Positions 8,975 to 18,943 of a stretch of DNA of 64,000 nucleotides are shown here, piece after piece. Position 1 is the first letter of the stretch. Each line of letters opens with the position of its first letter. Origin of the DNA: Fictibacillus phosphorivorans (GTDB lineage: Bacteria; Bacillota; Bacilli; Bacillales; Fictibacillaceae); assembly GCF_001619875.1 (NCBI RefSeq), contig NZ_LRFC01000037.1:1-64000 (forward strand). The letters run 5' to 3'. Under the pieces are notes generated by a model. That model was not told where the DNA came from, did no database searches, and saw only the letters and a list, made by a program, of their open reading frames with translations. A program made the translations under genes and the position numbers.

Positions 8975-10270
8975 TTATTCCAAATTTTGAAATGTTTTTC
9001 TTACTTCTGAAATAAAGTAGAGTGACCCTGTAATGATAAGGACATCATCTTCCTTTAATCTTCCTCTAACATGATCTAAAGCTTCTTCCCACACTGAAAT
9101 AGCAATTGACCTTTTAAAAGGACTTTCTGCAAGTAATTGTTCCGCAGAAGCAGCTCTTGGAAAATCAAAGGTTGTGAAGTATGCCTCGTATACTACACTT
9201 TCTAAGTCTTTCATCATGTTTCCATATGCTTTATCCTGCAGTGCTGCAAAAAGCAAGAAAATTCTTTTTGATTTATAGTGATTGAGCAATGTTTGTTTAA
9301 GTGCATGAACGCCTTGCAGATTATGTGCCCCGTCAATGATTATATCGGGTGATTTTGATACTTTTTCAAATCTTCCAGCCCAATTTGCTTTATATAAGCC
9401 CAACTTAATTTCAGAAGAGGAGACGTTAAATTTACCTGACTTCACTAAGTGCATAATAGCTGCAGCAGCCAAACCTGCATTCTTTATTTGGTGAGTTCCT
9501 TTCATCGAGATCAGATATTCATGCTCTGACTTATCAAAGTCATAAAACATAAACCGCTCACCTTGATCCAAACTCTCAAGATGACGCACGGAAAAGTCAC
9601 GATCTAAAAAATAGGAATCAGATTTTGTTTCTTTTGCTTTTTGTTTGATCACGTTGATGGCACTATCTTGTTCAACTGTAGTAATTACTGGTGTATGTGG
9701 TTTTATAATGCCTGCCTTCTGAAAAGCTATATCCTCAATTGTGTCACCGAGTATACCCATATGGTCAAAGCCGATGTTTGTAATAAGACTCAAAATAGGT
9801 GCAATTACATTTGTAGAATCGTAAAGACCGCCAAGCCCCGTCTCATACAAAACTACATCTGGTTTTTTGTCGGCAAAATACAGAAGGGAAATAACCGTAA
9901 TCACTTCAAACTCAGTTGGACTTCCGAGTGATGTTGCAGCCAACTCTTCAACTAGTGGCCGCAACATTTTAGAATAATGAAGAAGTTCTTCATCGGCTAT
10001 TGGTACACCATCAATTGATACTCTTTCATTGAACGTTATTAAATATGGCGATGTAAAAGTACCTGTAGAGTACTTTGCTTCATTAAAGATGCTTCTCAAA
10101 TACTCTACAGTTGATCCCTTTCCGTTTGTTCCTGCTATATGTATGAGGGTTAACTTCTTCTCCGGATTTTCTGTTCGCTCTAAAAGCCATTCCACTCTTT
10201 TAAGCCCTGGCTTAATACCGAATTTTAATAAGCTATGAATCCAATTTAGCGCTTCGTTATAAGAATTCAA
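8975..10270 (-). CDS. folC: Folylpolyglutamate / dihydrofolate synthase FolC
   Basis: 431 aa ATP-dependent ligase that adds glutamate to folates (Mur-ligase superfamily). It has the P-loop IHIAGTNGKGSTVEYLRSIF near residue 45, then LGGLYDSTNV, ITNIGFDHMGILGDT and DGAHNLQG. I chose the TTG at 10270 because the family begins with a short segment before the helix ALNWIHSLLKFGIKPGLKR, and AAGGGTGGAG lies just upstream. An ATG 21 codons earlier would place the start inside an intergenic hairpin. It follows valS. Confidence 0.93.
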   Translation of the reverse strand: MNSYNEALNWIHSLLKFGIKPGLKRVEWLLERTENPEKKLTLIHIAGTNGKGSTVEYLRSIFNEAKYSTGTFTSPYLITFNERVSIDGVPIADEELLHYSKMLRPLVEELAATSLGSPTEFEVITVISLLYFADKKPDVVLYETGLGGLYDSTNVIAPILSLITNIGFDHMGILGDTIEDIAFQKAGIIKPHTPVITTVEQDSAINVIKQKAKETKSDSYFLDRDFSVRHLESLDQGERFMFYDFDKSEHEYLISMKGTHQIKNAGLAAAAIMHLVKSGKFNVSSSEIKLGLYKANWAGRFEKVSKSPDIIIDGAHNLQGVHALKQTLLNHYKSKRIFLLFAALQDKAYGNMMKDLESVVYEAYFTTFDFPRAASAEQLLAESPFKRSIAISVWEEALDHVRGRLKEDDVLIITGSLYFISEVRKTFQNLE

Positions 10271-10299
10271 GTCATCTCCACCCTTCTTAAAAGTAAAGG

Positions 10300-10330
10300 A
10301 GGCGAATCCTGCTGTAATAAGGATCCGCCT
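10300..10330 (-). terminator. Hairpin between valS and folC
   Basis: An 11-bp stem with one G-U pair (10300-10310 with 10320-10330) and a 9-nt loop lies just after the valS stop. The following minus-strand sequence, CCTTTACTTTT, is only moderately T-rich. It may terminate or attenuate, or may process or protect the valS message before folC. Confidence 0.5.
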
Positions 10331-10345
10331 CATATATATAAGTTT

Positions 10346-12994
10346 CTAGCTTTGAAGTTCTTTAATTCGTGCTAATACGTTATCATACTTTTCCTGATAA
10401 TCCGCTTGCTTCGCACGTTCTTCATCAATAACCTTTTCAGGTGCTTTTTTCATGAAGCCTTCATTGCTTAACTTTTTCTGTACACGTTCTACTTCTTTCG
10501 CATACTTTTCTGCTTCTTTTTCAAGTCGCTTGATCTCTTCATCAATATTAAGCAACCCTTCAAGTGGAAGGTACATTTCTAAACCTGTTAATACGGTGCT
10601 CATGCTTTTTTCAGGTGCTGAAATTTCATCTGAGATCACAAGTTCACTCGGGTTACAGAAACGAACTAAATATTGACGATTTGTTTCTAGTGCTGCAAGA
10701 ATTTCTTTGTTCTTCGGTTTGATTTGCAGCTCAATCGGTTTACTTGGTGCAACGTTCATCTCTGATCGAATATTACGAACGGAACGAATCACTTCTGTAA
10801 TAAGAGCAAACTCTTTTGCTGCTTCAGGGAAATGAAGATCTTCATTCTTTTCTGGCCATGCTGCAACCGTGATTGATTCTCCTTCATGAGGCAGATGCTG
10901 CCAGATTTCTTCTGTGATAAATGGCATGAACGGATGAAGCAATCTAAGGGTATTGTCTAATACATACGCGAGTACTGAACGTGTTGTTTTCTTCGCTTCT
11001 TCATCTTCCCCATATAAAGGAAGCTTCGCCATTTCAATGTACCAGTCACACAAGTCATCCCAGATAAAGTTATAAAGAAGACGTCCCACTTCTCCAAATT
11101 CGTAAGCATCGATCAGACGCGTGATGTCTTCGGATGTTTCGTTCAATCGAGTAAGAATCCATTGATCTGCGAGTGATTTCTTTCCACTTAAATCAATCTC
11201 ATCATACTGCATGCCATCCATGTTCATTAGAGCAAAACGAGATGCGTTCCAGATTTTATTAGCAAAGTTCCAAGTAGATTCTACCTTTTCCCAATAAAAA
11301 CGAAGATCGTTTCCTGGTGAGCTTCCTGTAGATAAGAAGAAACGTAATGCATCCGCCCCATACTTCTCTATTACATCCATCGGATCTACACCGTTGCCAA
11401 GCGACTTACTCATTTTTCTGCCTTCAGAGTCACGAACGAGTCCGTGAATTAAAACATCATTAAACGGTTTTTGATCCGTAAACTCTAACGATTGGAAGAT
11501 CATTCTTGAAACCCAGAAAGAAATGATATCATATCCTGTTACAAGTACATTTCCAGGGAAGTAGCGTTTGAAATCCGCTGCTTTTTCATCCGGCCAGCCC
11601 ATCGTGGAGAACGGCCATAGTGCAGACGAGAACCAAGTATCAAGAACATCCGTATCCTGCTCCCAATTTTCCGGATCTTTCGGTTCTGATTTCCCAACAT
11701 AGATTTCACCTGTTTCTTTATGGAACCAAGCAGGGATACGGTGACCCCACCAAAGTTGTCGTGAAATACACCAATCACGGATATTTTCGATCCAGCGCAT
11801 GTATGTGTTCTCAAAACGATCTGGAACGAAATTCACTTTATCTTCACCTTGCTGAAGCTTGATCGCTTCTTCTGCTAATGGCTTCATTTTAACAAACCAT
11901 TGGGTAGATAAGTACGGTTCAACAACCGCTCCACTTCGCTCAGAGTGCCCAACCGAGTGCATGTGTTCTTCGATTTTAAATAACACACCTTGCTCCTGTA
12001 GATCTTTAACAATCTGCTTACGGCATTCGAAGCGATCCAAACCTTGATAATCTCCAGCGTTTTCGTTCATCTTTCCGCCTTCATCCATAACAAGAATACG
12101 CTCAAGATTGTGTCTGTTTCCAATTTCGAAATCGTTTGGATCATGCGCAGGCGTAATCTTTACAGCACCAGAACCAAATTCCATATCAACGTAATCGTCG
12201 CCAACAATTTCAATCTCACGGCCAACGATTGGGAGGATTGCTTTTTTGCCGATCAGATGCTGATAACGTTCATCTTTTGGATGTACCGCAATCGCTGTAT
12301 CACCAAGCATCGTTTCAGGACGAGTTGTCGCTACTTCAATGTGACCTGATCCATCAGCGAGCGGATATTTCATATGATAGAAAGCACCTTGAACATCTTG
12401 ATGAATAACTTCAATATCGGAAAGTGCTGTCTTTGTTTGCGGATCCCAGTTGATGATATACTCGCCGCGGTAGATTAATCCTTTTTCATAAAGATTAACA
12501 AAAACCTCTTTAACTGCTTCTGAAAGCCCTTCATCGAGCGTGAATCGCTCGCGGGAATAATCTAGACCAAGTCCAAGCTTAGCCCATTGCTGACGGATAA
12601 ACTTGGCATACTCTTCTTTCCATTCCCAGGATTTTTCTAAAAACTTTTCACGTCCTAAATCGTAACGTGAAATACCTTCTTCACGCAGCTTTCCTTCTAC
12701 CTTTGCTTGTGTAGCAATTCCAGCATGGTCCATTCCTGGCAGCCATAAAACATCATACCCTTGCATGCGTTTTGTGCGAGTTAAGATATCTTGAAGGGTA
12801 GTGTCCCATGCATGCCCAAGATGCAGTTTCCCTGTAACGTTTGGAGGTGGGATAACAATCGTATAAGGCTGTTTCCCTTCCTCGCCCTTAGCTTCAAAAA
12901 ACTTCCCTTTCAGCCAAAAATCATAACGGTTTTCTTCGGTTGCCTTCGGATCATACTTTGTTGGCATCGTCAGTTCTTTCTGTTCGTTCGTCAT
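10346..12994 (-). CDS. valS: Valyl-tRNA synthetase
   Basis: 882 aa class I synthetase that charges tRNA-Val. HLGH (in [16 protein letters not shown]) and KMSKS (in [14 protein letters not shown]) are the catalytic motifs. The editing domain lies between them, and the C terminus is the valine-specific coiled-coil arm ([28 protein letters not shown]-type heptads). I chose the ATG at 12994 because AAAGGAGGAGAATAGA precedes it and homologues begin with TNEQ...MPTKYDP. The frame stays open for 37 more codons, but those lie mostly in repeat copy C. Confidence 0.97.
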   Translation of the reverse strand: MTNEQKELTMPTKYDPKATEENRYDFWLKGKFFEAKGEEGKQPYTIVIPPPNVTGKLHLGHAWDTTLQDILTRTKRMQGYDVLWLPGMDHAGIATQAKVEGKLREEGISRYDLGREKFLEKSWEWKEEYAKFIRQQWAKLGLGLDYSRERFTLDEGLSEAVKEVFVNLYEKGLIYRGEYIINWDPQTKTALSDIEVIHQDVQGAFYHMKYPLADGSGHIEVATTRPETMLGDTAIAVHPKDERYQHLIGKKAILPIVGREIEIVGDDYVDMEFGSGAVKITPAHDPNDFEIGNRHNLERILVMDEGGKMNENAGDYQGLDRFECRKQIVKDLQEQGVLFKIEEHMHSVGHSERSGAVVEPYLSTQWFVKMKPLAEEAIKLQQGEDKVNFVPDRFENTYMRWIENIRDWCISRQLWWGHRIPAWFHKETGEIYVGKSEPKDPENWEQDTDVLDTWFSSALWPFSTMGWPDEKAADFKRYFPGNVLVTGYDIISFWVSRMIFQSLEFTDQKPFNDVLIHGLVRDSEGRKMSKSLGNGVDPMDVIEKYGADALRFFLSTGSSPGNDLRFYWEKVESTWNFANKIWNASRFALMNMDGMQYDEIDLSGKKSLADQWILTRLNETSEDITRLIDAYEFGEVGRLLYNFIWDDLCDWYIEMAKLPLYGEDEEAKKTTRSVLAYVLDNTLRLLHPFMPFITEEIWQHLPHEGESITVAAWPEKNEDLHFPEAAKEFALITEVIRSVRNIRSEMNVAPSKPIELQIKPKNKEILAALETNRQYLVRFCNPSELVISDEISAPEKSMSTVLTGLEMYLPLEGLLNIDEEIKRLEKEAEKYAKEVERVQKKLSNEGFMKKAPEKVIDEERAKQADYQEKYDNVLARIKELQS

Positions 12995-13018
12995 TCTATT
13001 CTCCTCCTTTATTTCTAA

Positions 13019-13353
13019 TGCTGTTTTCGTATTCATTGTTGCTTTGAAGGTGGTTGATCTCCGTTCCAGGCGCTCGCTTTCCGCGGGGCAGGCGGTGAGC
13101 CACATTTAGACGTTTCACTCGTAAGTGTCTCACCTGCCTAGTTGCAGTGGCTAGCCTCTCGAGGTCAAAAGTTAAATGGCTCAGAGTACGCCTTCAAATC
13201 CATTTACCTTTTGCTTGTCGAGGCTGAACGAGCCACTTCCACTTTTTGGACTGCCCGCCTGTCCTAGCCGAGAGTCTTGCACCTTGCACTCCAATCAACT
13301 GTTCAAAGTAGACAATAAGAAGATTAAAACCAACAATCCGTTAGAAAACAGCC
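13019..13353 (+). repeat. Dispersed repeat with terminal inverted repeats, copy C
   Basis: A full-length copy of about 335 bp in reference orientation. The left end is TGCTGTTTTC (13019-13028) and the right end GAAAACAGCC (13344-13353), inverted with one mismatch. It lies in the valS leader, between the T-box terminator and the valS ribosome site, so every read-through valS transcript should contain it. Confidence 0.85.
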
Positions 13354-13365
13354 ATTTCTAAAAAC

Positions 13366-13605
13366 AAAAAAGCCCTTTCGTCAAAAAGGACGAAAGGACT
13401 CCGCGGTACCACCTTAATTTACGGCAAGTCTAAATAAACCTGCTGTACACTTCAATGATAACGGATGTACCGTCTTCTCCTACTACATTTCAAAGAAGAT
13501 GCTCAAGGGCGACTTCCAACTAACTTTCCTTAAGGATTCTTTCAGCAGATGAATCCTCTCTCTAAAAGGCGTTATATTTGTACTATTCCCTGTCTACGCA
13601 ACAAT
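13366..13605 (-). promoter_or_regulatory. T-box leader of valS
   Basis: tRNA-sensing leader on the minus strand. The T-box proper, AGGTGGTACCGCGGAG, is at 13399-13414. The terminator stem (13374-13382 with 13389-13397) lies directly downstream with a T tract. In stem I the distal hairpin AGGATTC...GAATCCT is clear, and the specifier strand reads GGAA-GTC-GCCC, giving a Val codon at 13511-13513. Uncharged tRNA-Val should favour antitermination. All elements look intact. Confidence 0.93.
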
Positions 13606-13622
13606 ATAGATTCTGAATATAT

Positions 13623-13650
13623 TTTATACAACATCTTTGTTTTTAGTCAA
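13623..13650 (-). promoter_or_regulatory. valS promoter
   Basis: TTGACT (13645-13650), a 16-bp spacer and TATAAA (13623-13628) on the minus strand, immediately upstream of the T-box leader. Confidence 0.7.
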
Positions 13651-13773
13651 TAGCATACCCGTATCTTGTAAAAGTTATTCTATGCACCATAACCCCCTTT
13701 GGTGAAAGCCTGTCTTTCACGTTAATCAATTTTTTGCATAAATTATTGAAAATGGGCGAATGGGGGGCTTTTC

Positions 13774-13971
13774 TTGGCTAGAAAGTATTTTCGAAAAGCA
13801 CGTTTTCCTGCTGGCTGGTTTGTAACACTTAAACAAACGATCGGACAATTGACTGCACCACTCATTATCTTTCAGCTGTTAAGAACGATACTATTTCCAT
13901 CTGCGGTAGATTTTATTATTCTTTTGACCTTAGTGATTCTTCATATATGTTTTGCTTACGATGTGCTGTAA
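13774..13971 (+). CDS. Small predicted membrane protein
   Basis: 65 aa on the plus strand, against the direction of its neighbours. A basic N terminus (ARKYFRKARF) precedes one or two hydrophobic segments covering about residues 25-63. The start is TTG, with a run of six G residues about 7 nt upstream as a possible ribosome site. Position between valS and ysxE matches my recollection of B. subtilis yszA, but I cannot confirm homology. Function unknown; a chance open frame cannot be excluded. Confidence 0.5.
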   Translation: MARKYFRKARFPAGWFVTLKQTIGQLTAPLIIFQLLRTILFPSAVDFIILLTLVILHICFAYDVL

Positions 13972-13999
13972 GCAGAGAAAGTTTGGAATAATAACCAAA

Positions 14000-14030
14000 A
14001 AAAGATCACATATACGCGTTATATGTGATC
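14000..14030 (-). terminator. Terminator at the 3' end of ysxE
   Basis: A perfect 11-bp stem (14004-14014 with 14020-14030), five-base loop and seven T residues on the minus strand. The stem overlaps the last codons of ysxE. Confidence 0.85.
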
Positions 14031-15092
14031 TCCTTCGTCATTTATATGAATTTTAGTCGGGACAGTATCCGAGTTATCTAAAGGTGCAGGCGGAGGTGCT
14101 ATCATAATCGCATCGCAAAAATCCCGGATTTTTTTCATTGCTCTTATTCTACTCTCCAGTCGATGCACCATTTCAATTTGAGAATAATCATTCCGTCTGC
14201 TGCAGTATAAGTCCACTGCATTAAAAACGGGTTCAGGATAAGATAAATAACTAATTAATAATCCTCTTTCCTCATTTAACAATTGAACATGTTTCTCGTA
14301 AGAATCTAATAAAAACTTTCCTTCTTCTACTGTCCACTCTCTTTGATGTGCAGCTCTTCTGAAGTAAACTGCTAGGTCTCTTACTGGTGTATCGAGTACG
14401 GCTTTCTCAAAGTTCAGAAGATGCCCTTCACCTGTCGGGTTAAAGATCAAGTGATTTCTTGAAACTTTTCCGTGACAAAGGACGCTCCGGTAACGTTTTT
14501 CCCTTTGACAGGTATCGTACCAATCTTTCAATCTTCTTTTTGCTTCTTCCGTCATCCTCATGATTTGATGAAAATGACTTAAATAAGTTAACTCAAACGG
14601 TGACATATACGTTTTCTGTTCAGCTTCTTCTGTAAACCGTTCCATCTCATATTGTCGATTTTCCCATCTGTTCATGAGATACTGATAAGAATGTTCCACT
14701 ACTTCATTAGAAAAATCTTGTTCTTTTAGTGTTAAAGCATGAATTTTTCCTAAGTGATCGAGAAGTACCTCATCTTTTGCTTTTTCGTTTCTCTCATCTG
14801 AAGCAAACCAAGGCATCAGGTAGTACGTTCTTGAGCCTAGCTGAACAGTGTAATCACCAAACTTGGTTGGATAAAGAGGGACAACCTGGTGAAAGCCAAT
14901 CTCTGAAAGACGCTGAATGACATGTGTAAACCAGCTTCTTTCCTCTTCAGTCATTTCTGCTTCCTTTAGTGCAAATGTACCCCTTTTCGTTATGACCTTC
15001 TTCACTTTCCCATGCTGTTCCAATTTTTCAGGAAATAGATCATAATGAAAAAGGACGGGCCCGTAATTTAATGTTTCCTTTTCGGTTGTCAT
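14019..15092 (-). CDS. ysxE: Spore coat protein YsxE (CotS family)
   Basis: 357 aa protein with a kinase-like fold of the CotS/YsxE spore coat group. An N lobe with KVKKVITKRGTFALKEAEM is followed by a C lobe with LCHGKVSRNHLIFN (His207-Gly208-Lys209). Active phosphotransferases have HGD here and a second Asp in the later metal-binding motif. This protein has Lys209 and LLNFEKA at about 225-231, so it is probably a pseudokinase with a structural coat role. Its ATG overlaps the upstream gene by 4 nt. Confidence 0.88.
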   Translation of the reverse strand: MTTEKETLNYGPVLFHYDLFPEKLEQHGKVKKVITKRGTFALKEAEMTEEERSWFTHVIQRLSEIGFHQVVPLYPTKFGDYTVQLGSRTYYLMPWFASDERNEKAKDEVLLDHLGKIHALTLKEQDFSNEVVEHSYQYLMNRWENRQYEMERFTEEAEQKTYMSPFELTYLSHFHQIMRMTEEAKRRLKDWYDTCQREKRYRSVLCHGKVSRNHLIFNPTGEGHLLNFEKAVLDTPVRDLAVYFRRAAHQREWTVEEGKFLLDSYEKHVQLLNEERGLLISYLSYPEPVFNAVDLYCSRRNDYSQIEMVHRLESRIRAMKKIRDFCDAIMIAPPPAPLDNSDTVPTKIHINDEGDHI

Positions 15093-16006
15093 AGGGCCAC
15101 CTTCCTTCTTTTTTCATCAAACCATTCTGTTACTGTCTTAACAAGTGTTCGATTTGACTCCCAACATTCTTCATACTTCTTGAGTCCCTCTACCATTCTT
15201 TCTAAAGAACTGTTATCCAATTGTTTTAGGCAATCATAAATTTCCCAAGGTGTAACGATCTCAGCTAAAAGAAGCAATCCTTGTTCATGGTCCAACGTAA
15301 AATGTTTATTTACCTCTGTTAGAAGCTGTTTTACCGAAAGAGGTGAAGAATGTTCCAGCCACTCTAATAAGAACATTCGAAAAGGCAGATATCCTCTAAC
15401 CGGCCAAGCATCACCACCCTGGTAAAATAAGAAATGAAAGATTTTTTTACCGTTTTTAAAGCTCATCTCTCTTTCTAGGACAGGCAATTCACTATCTTTC
15501 ACCTTGCTTCTAATTGCCTCAGAAAGCTTAAGACGCTCTTTCGCTTCATAAATACTCGTTGTAATACAGGAAAAATTTGCTTCCATGTACTTTTGAGATA
15601 AACGTAAACACTGATTTATATCAAAAACCGGAAGTTCTGTTTGAAGGTCCAAGTTCTCTTTACCATCATATTTCACAGCACATTTTAATAAATTTCCGAT
15701 GAACTGTCCCCATCTTTCTACCTCATCACAGCCGAATAACGCTTCAGCATGATCATGTATGGATATCCATTGTTCACCATATTGTATTGCAGTTTCCCCG
15801 CTATTAGTACGAATCATACGGTCTGGCACGGCGCCAGAGCCTTTTGAAGACTCATCGCGCCACTTAACATGCCATTTTAGCCGTTCATAATCCTTCCAAT
15901 AACGGATGCGTTTCTCCCCAAGATCGGTCATTATGATATGAGGTTTTTCTTTCCATCTTATCCCGTAAAGTTCATACTCATTTTCCAAGGTGTTAATTAA
16001 ATTCAT
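15089..16006 (-). CDS. CotS-like protein between spoVID and ysxE, function unknown
   Basis: 305 aa with no motif I can assign firmly. The N terminus (YGIRWKEKPHIIMTDLGEKRIRYWKDYERLKWHVKW) resembles the opening beta strands of CotS-family kinase-like proteins. The C-terminal LLLAEIVTPWEIYDCLKQL resembles their last helices. No HGD or metal motif is present, so any kinase ancestry is degenerate. It is translationally coupled to ysxE (ATGA overlap) and starts 14 bp after spoVID, so a spore coat role is likely by context. I recall no gene at this position in B. subtilis. A diverged tandem copy of ysxE is one explanation. Confidence 0.75.
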   Translation of the reverse strand: MNLINTLENEYELYGIRWKEKPHIIMTDLGEKRIRYWKDYERLKWHVKWRDESSKGSGAVPDRMIRTNSGETAIQYGEQWISIHDHAEALFGCDEVERWGQFIGNLLKCAVKYDGKENLDLQTELPVFDINQCLRLSQKYMEANFSCITTSIYEAKERLKLSEAIRSKVKDSELPVLEREMSFKNGKKIFHFLFYQGGDAWPVRGYLPFRMFLLEWLEHSSPLSVKQLLTEVNKHFTLDHEQGLLLLAEIVTPWEIYDCLKQLDNSSLERMVEGLKKYEECWESNRTLVKTVTEWFDEKRRKVAL

Positions 16007-16020
16007 AACAGCACCTCATC

Positions 16021-17523
16021 TTAACGTGAACTTACAGGAATATAAATGATCTGCCCCTCTGAAACTTCACCTTGCTGCAGTCGATTCATGCGCATCAATG
16101 TATTTAATGAGATATCGTATCTTTCACAAATATGCTCTAAAGAGTCTCCGCGCTGCAGAATGTACATTTTCATCTTCGAAAAACGTTCTTCTTTAGCAGA
16201 GAGCATCTTTGTTAAATAAAGGGCATTCTCATCTCTCGGTTCATCATGGTCTGCCTGTTCTGCTTCTGGCTGTGATTCATGTTCTCTTTCTGGATAACTA
16301 TTATCTTCATATTCATAGGATGTATCATGATCTTCGGCACTTAGCTCATAGTTTGATTCTTCGTATTCTTGCTCTGCCTCATAAGATTGTTCACCATACT
16401 CGTATTCATTCGAGTAAGAAGGACGTTCTGAATGATTTTGTTGATATTGATAGTTAGCGTAGTGATGAGGCTGCTGGTGATATGCTTCTTGTTGTTGATA
16501 CGGATTATAAGGATATGGTCGATTTGTATCCTGATAAGATGGCTGACTTTGGTAACTGTTTGCTTGCTCATGGTACTCCTGTGCTTCATAGTCCGGTGTT
16601 TGCTGAGCTTGATAGCTTTCATACGTTTCTTCTTCTTCATGATTATATGATTCTGTATAATCATTTTGATCAGCAGCTTCTACTTCACCATAAACCTCTT
16701 CTTCTTCTTCCAAGCGAGCTTCAGGTTCTTCTGTGTATGAGTCCATCTGACGAGTATTTTCACTTGAAAAAGCAATAGCCTTTAAGGAATCAAATGTAGC
16801 TTCCATTGTACGGTCATTTGATGATTCAAAATGAGGTTTAAACTCAAAAACTGCTTTCTTTTCCTCACGTACTTCAGCATTATTCTCATTAAATCGAGCT
16901 AAAAACTCGTTTGGCTGAGGCTGTGACGGTACTCCGCCGCTTTGACGCGCTTCAAATTGAAAAGGTGTAAAAATATCTTGTTTCTCTTCTTTTTGTACTT
17001 CTTTTTGTACCGATCGCTCTTCAGCTACTACCGAACGTACCTCCTCTTTTGGAGAATCGTACGCAGGGCTTTCTTGACGCTGTTTTTCATCTTTTATACC
17101 ATAGATACAAATGGATGCGGAAAGTTCAAAGCAAGTAGAATTAGGAAGTTCGTATTCGAATGATTCCACCTCCACTTTTACCTCATTTGAATCCTCTACA
17201 CGATAGGAAGGGATCGTAATATCCACTGGAAAACGATGCACAAGGTCTGTTACACCATCTTCTGCAACACTCAGCTGTGTAAGTGAACGATATGAAACAC
17301 TCTCAGCAAGCGGGGTTAATTCAAAATCAGCCGCATTCTGTTCTTGATTCTCAGCACGGTATCTGCCGTTTAAAATAAGAGCTCCCTTGATATAAACCTG
17401 TCCGGCTTCCTCTGTAATACGAATTTCAGGATCAAGTGACATCGACAAAACTTCAGCTACTTCCTGTCCTTTCTTAAGCCAAACAGACTCCTCAATGGAG
17501 AAACGCAGCTTCGATTGACTCAT
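16021..17523 (-). CDS. spoVID: Spore coat morphogenetic protein SpoVID
   Basis: 500 aa. The N-terminal ~140 residues are the conserved SpoVID/SafA-type beta domain (LRFSIEESVWLKKGQEV and downstream). A long low-complexity middle (about 200-445) is rich in Glu, Gln, Tyr, Ser and Asn. The C terminus (about 452-497) is a LysM domain (YILQRGDSLEHICERYDISLNTLMRMN). SpoVID drives encasement of the forespore by coat layers in the mother cell. A sigma-E promoter lies upstream. The start follows GAAAGGAGGAGAAGGGC. Confidence 0.92.
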   Translation of the reverse strand: MSQSKLRFSIEESVWLKKGQEVAEVLSMSLDPEIRITEEAGQVYIKGALILNGRYRAENQEQNAADFELTPLAESVSYRSLTQLSVAEDGVTDLVHRFPVDITIPSYRVEDSNEVKVEVESFEYELPNSTCFELSASICIYGIKDEKQRQESPAYDSPKEEVRSVVAEERSVQKEVQKEEKQDIFTPFQFEARQSGGVPSQPQPNEFLARFNENNAEVREEKKAVFEFKPHFESSNDRTMEATFDSLKAIAFSSENTRQMDSYTEEPEARLEEEEEVYGEVEAADQNDYTESYNHEEEETYESYQAQQTPDYEAQEYHEQANSYQSQPSYQDTNRPYPYNPYQQQEAYHQQPHHYANYQYQQNHSERPSYSNEYEYGEQSYEAEQEYEESNYELSAEDHDTSYEYEDNSYPEREHESQPEAEQADHDEPRDENALYLTKMLSAKEERFSKMKMYILQRGDSLEHICERYDISLNTLMRMNRLQQGEVSEGQIIYIPVSSR

Positions 17524-17565
17524 GCCCTTCTCCTCCTTTCAATTTACATATAGTTATACAATATA

Positions 17566-17594
17566 GGTGTATGAGAGAGGAGGACGAAATATGA
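17566..17594 (-). promoter_or_regulatory. Sigma-E-type promoter for spoVID
   Basis: TCATATT (17588-17594), a 14-bp spacer and CATACACC (17566-17573) on the minus strand fit the mother-cell sigma-E consensus closely. The site follows the hem terminator and should drive spoVID, the CotS-like gene and ysxE. Confidence 0.75.
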
Positions 17595-17599
17595 ATCAA

Positions 17600-17634
17600 A
17601 TAAAAATAGCGTCCGCTTTTAATAGCGAACGCTA
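17600..17634 (-). terminator. Terminator of the hemAXCDBL operon
   Basis: A 10-bp stem with one G-U pair (17608-17617 with 17624-17633), followed on the minus strand by ATTTTTATTT, just after the hemL stop. Confidence 0.8.
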
Positions 17635-17640
17635 GGAAAT

Positions 17641-18927
17641 TTATTTTAATTGAGAAAAAGCTTTTCTGAACGCAGCAACCGTCTGGTTGATATCTTCTTC
17701 CGTATGAGCAGTGGATAGGAACAAACCTTCAAATTGTGATGGAGGCAATGAAATCCCTTCCTGAAGCATCGTTTTGAAAACTGAATTAAAATGATCCAAA
17801 TTTGATAATTTTGCAGTTTCATAATTGATAACATCTGTATTTGTAAAGAAGAAACCAATCATACTTCCCGCACGGTTGATTGTATGTTCCACGCCATAAT
17901 GTTCTGCAGCTTCAGAGATTCCTGACGCTAACTGATCACCCAGCTTTTGAAAATAAACATAACTTTCTTTTGTAAGCTGAGAAAGTGTAGCAAATCCTGC
18001 AGCCATGGCAAGCGGATTACCTGATAACGTTCCTGCTTGGTAGATCGGACCGCTTGGGGCAATCTGTTCCATAATCTCGCGTTTACCGCCATACGCACCA
18101 ACAGGCAGGCCGCCACCGATGACTTTCCCTAAACAGGTTAGATCAGGTGTCACGCCAAAATAACCTTGTGCACACTCATAATCAACACGGAACCCTGTCA
18201 TTACTTCATCAAAGATTAATAGAGAACCATGCTGCTCCGTTATTTTGCGCACGCCTTCAAGGAATCCTTTTTGTGGAGGAACAACACCCATGTTTCCTGC
18301 GACAGGTTCAACAATAACACAAGCAATATCTTCCCCAAATTGATTAAAAGCTACTTGAAGACTCTCCAGATCATTGTAAGGAACAGTAATTGTATTTTGT
18401 GCAATCCCTTCAGGAACACCTGGAGAATCTGGCAGACCTAGAGTTGCAACACCAGAACCTGCTTTAATCAATAAAGAATCTCCATGCCCATGATAACATC
18501 CTTCAAATTTAACGATCTTGCTTCTTCCTGTGTATCCACGAGATAAACGAAGAGCGCTCATCGTTGCTTCTGTCCCTGAATTCACCATACGTACAACTTC
18601 AATAGATGGGACACGATCGATCACAAGCTTGGCCAATTTTGTTTCCATTTCATTAGGAGCACCAAAGCTTGTTCCAAGTTCAGCTGTCTCTTTAAGTGCT
18701 CTCACTACTTGATCATCAGCATGTCCTAAAATTAATGGTCCCCACGACAAAACGTAGTCAATATACTCATTTCCATCGATATCATAAATTTTAGAACCCT
18801 TTCCTCGTTCCATAAATACTGGGTCCATTTTTACCGATTTAAATGCTCGAACAGGACTGTTAACGCCCCCAGGCATTACTTCCTTCGCTTCATTAAAAGC
18901 AGCTATTGATCGTTCAAAGCTTCTCAT
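17641..18927 (-). CDS. hemL: Glutamate-1-semialdehyde 2,1-aminomutase
   Basis: 428 aa PLP enzyme converting glutamate-1-semialdehyde to 5-aminolevulinate, the second step of the C5 haem pathway. It has the N-terminal [12 protein letters not shown] signature, [12 protein letters not shown] and the PLP lysine in [18 protein letters not shown] chose the ATG at 18927 (MRSFERS) for homology and its AAAGGGTG ribosome site, which lies over the end of hemB. It is last in hemAXCDBL. Confidence 0.96.
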   Translation of the reverse strand: MRSFERSIAAFNEAKEVMPGGVNSPVRAFKSVKMDPVFMERGKGSKIYDIDGNEYIDYVLSWGPLILGHADDQVVRALKETAELGTSFGAPNEMETKLAKLVIDRVPSIEVVRMVNSGTEATMSALRLSRGYTGRSKIVKFEGCYHGHGDSLLIKAGSGVATLGLPDSPGVPEGIAQNTITVPYNDLESLQVAFNQFGEDIACVIVEPVAGNMGVVPPQKGFLEGVRKITEQHGSLLIFDEVMTGFRVDYECAQGYFGVTPDLTCLGKVIGGGLPVGAYGGKREIMEQIAPSGPIYQAGTLSGNPLAMAAGFATLSQLTKESYVYFQKLGDQLASGISEAAEHYGVEHTINRAGSMIGFFFTNTDVINYETAKLSNLDHFNSVFKTMLQEGISLPPSQFEGLFLSTAHTEEDINQTVAAFRKAFSQLK

Positions 18928-18943
18928 ACCAACACCCTTTCTC

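Noticed and set aside
12995-13105. N-terminal 37-residue extension of ValS
   Set aside because: It lies largely in repeat copy C, has no counterpart in homologues, and a strong ribosome site precedes the ATG at 12994.
15089-15092. Frameshift joining ysxE and the upstream CotS-like gene into one protein
   Set aside because: The 4-nt ATGA overlap is a normal coupling junction, both frames are full-length with starts, and their N termini are each complete domain starts.
16341-16664. 107-aa alternative minus-strand frame within spoVID
   Set aside because: It is a shadow of the low-complexity Glu/Gln/Tyr-rich region; the SpoVID frame has the conserved N domain and LysM.
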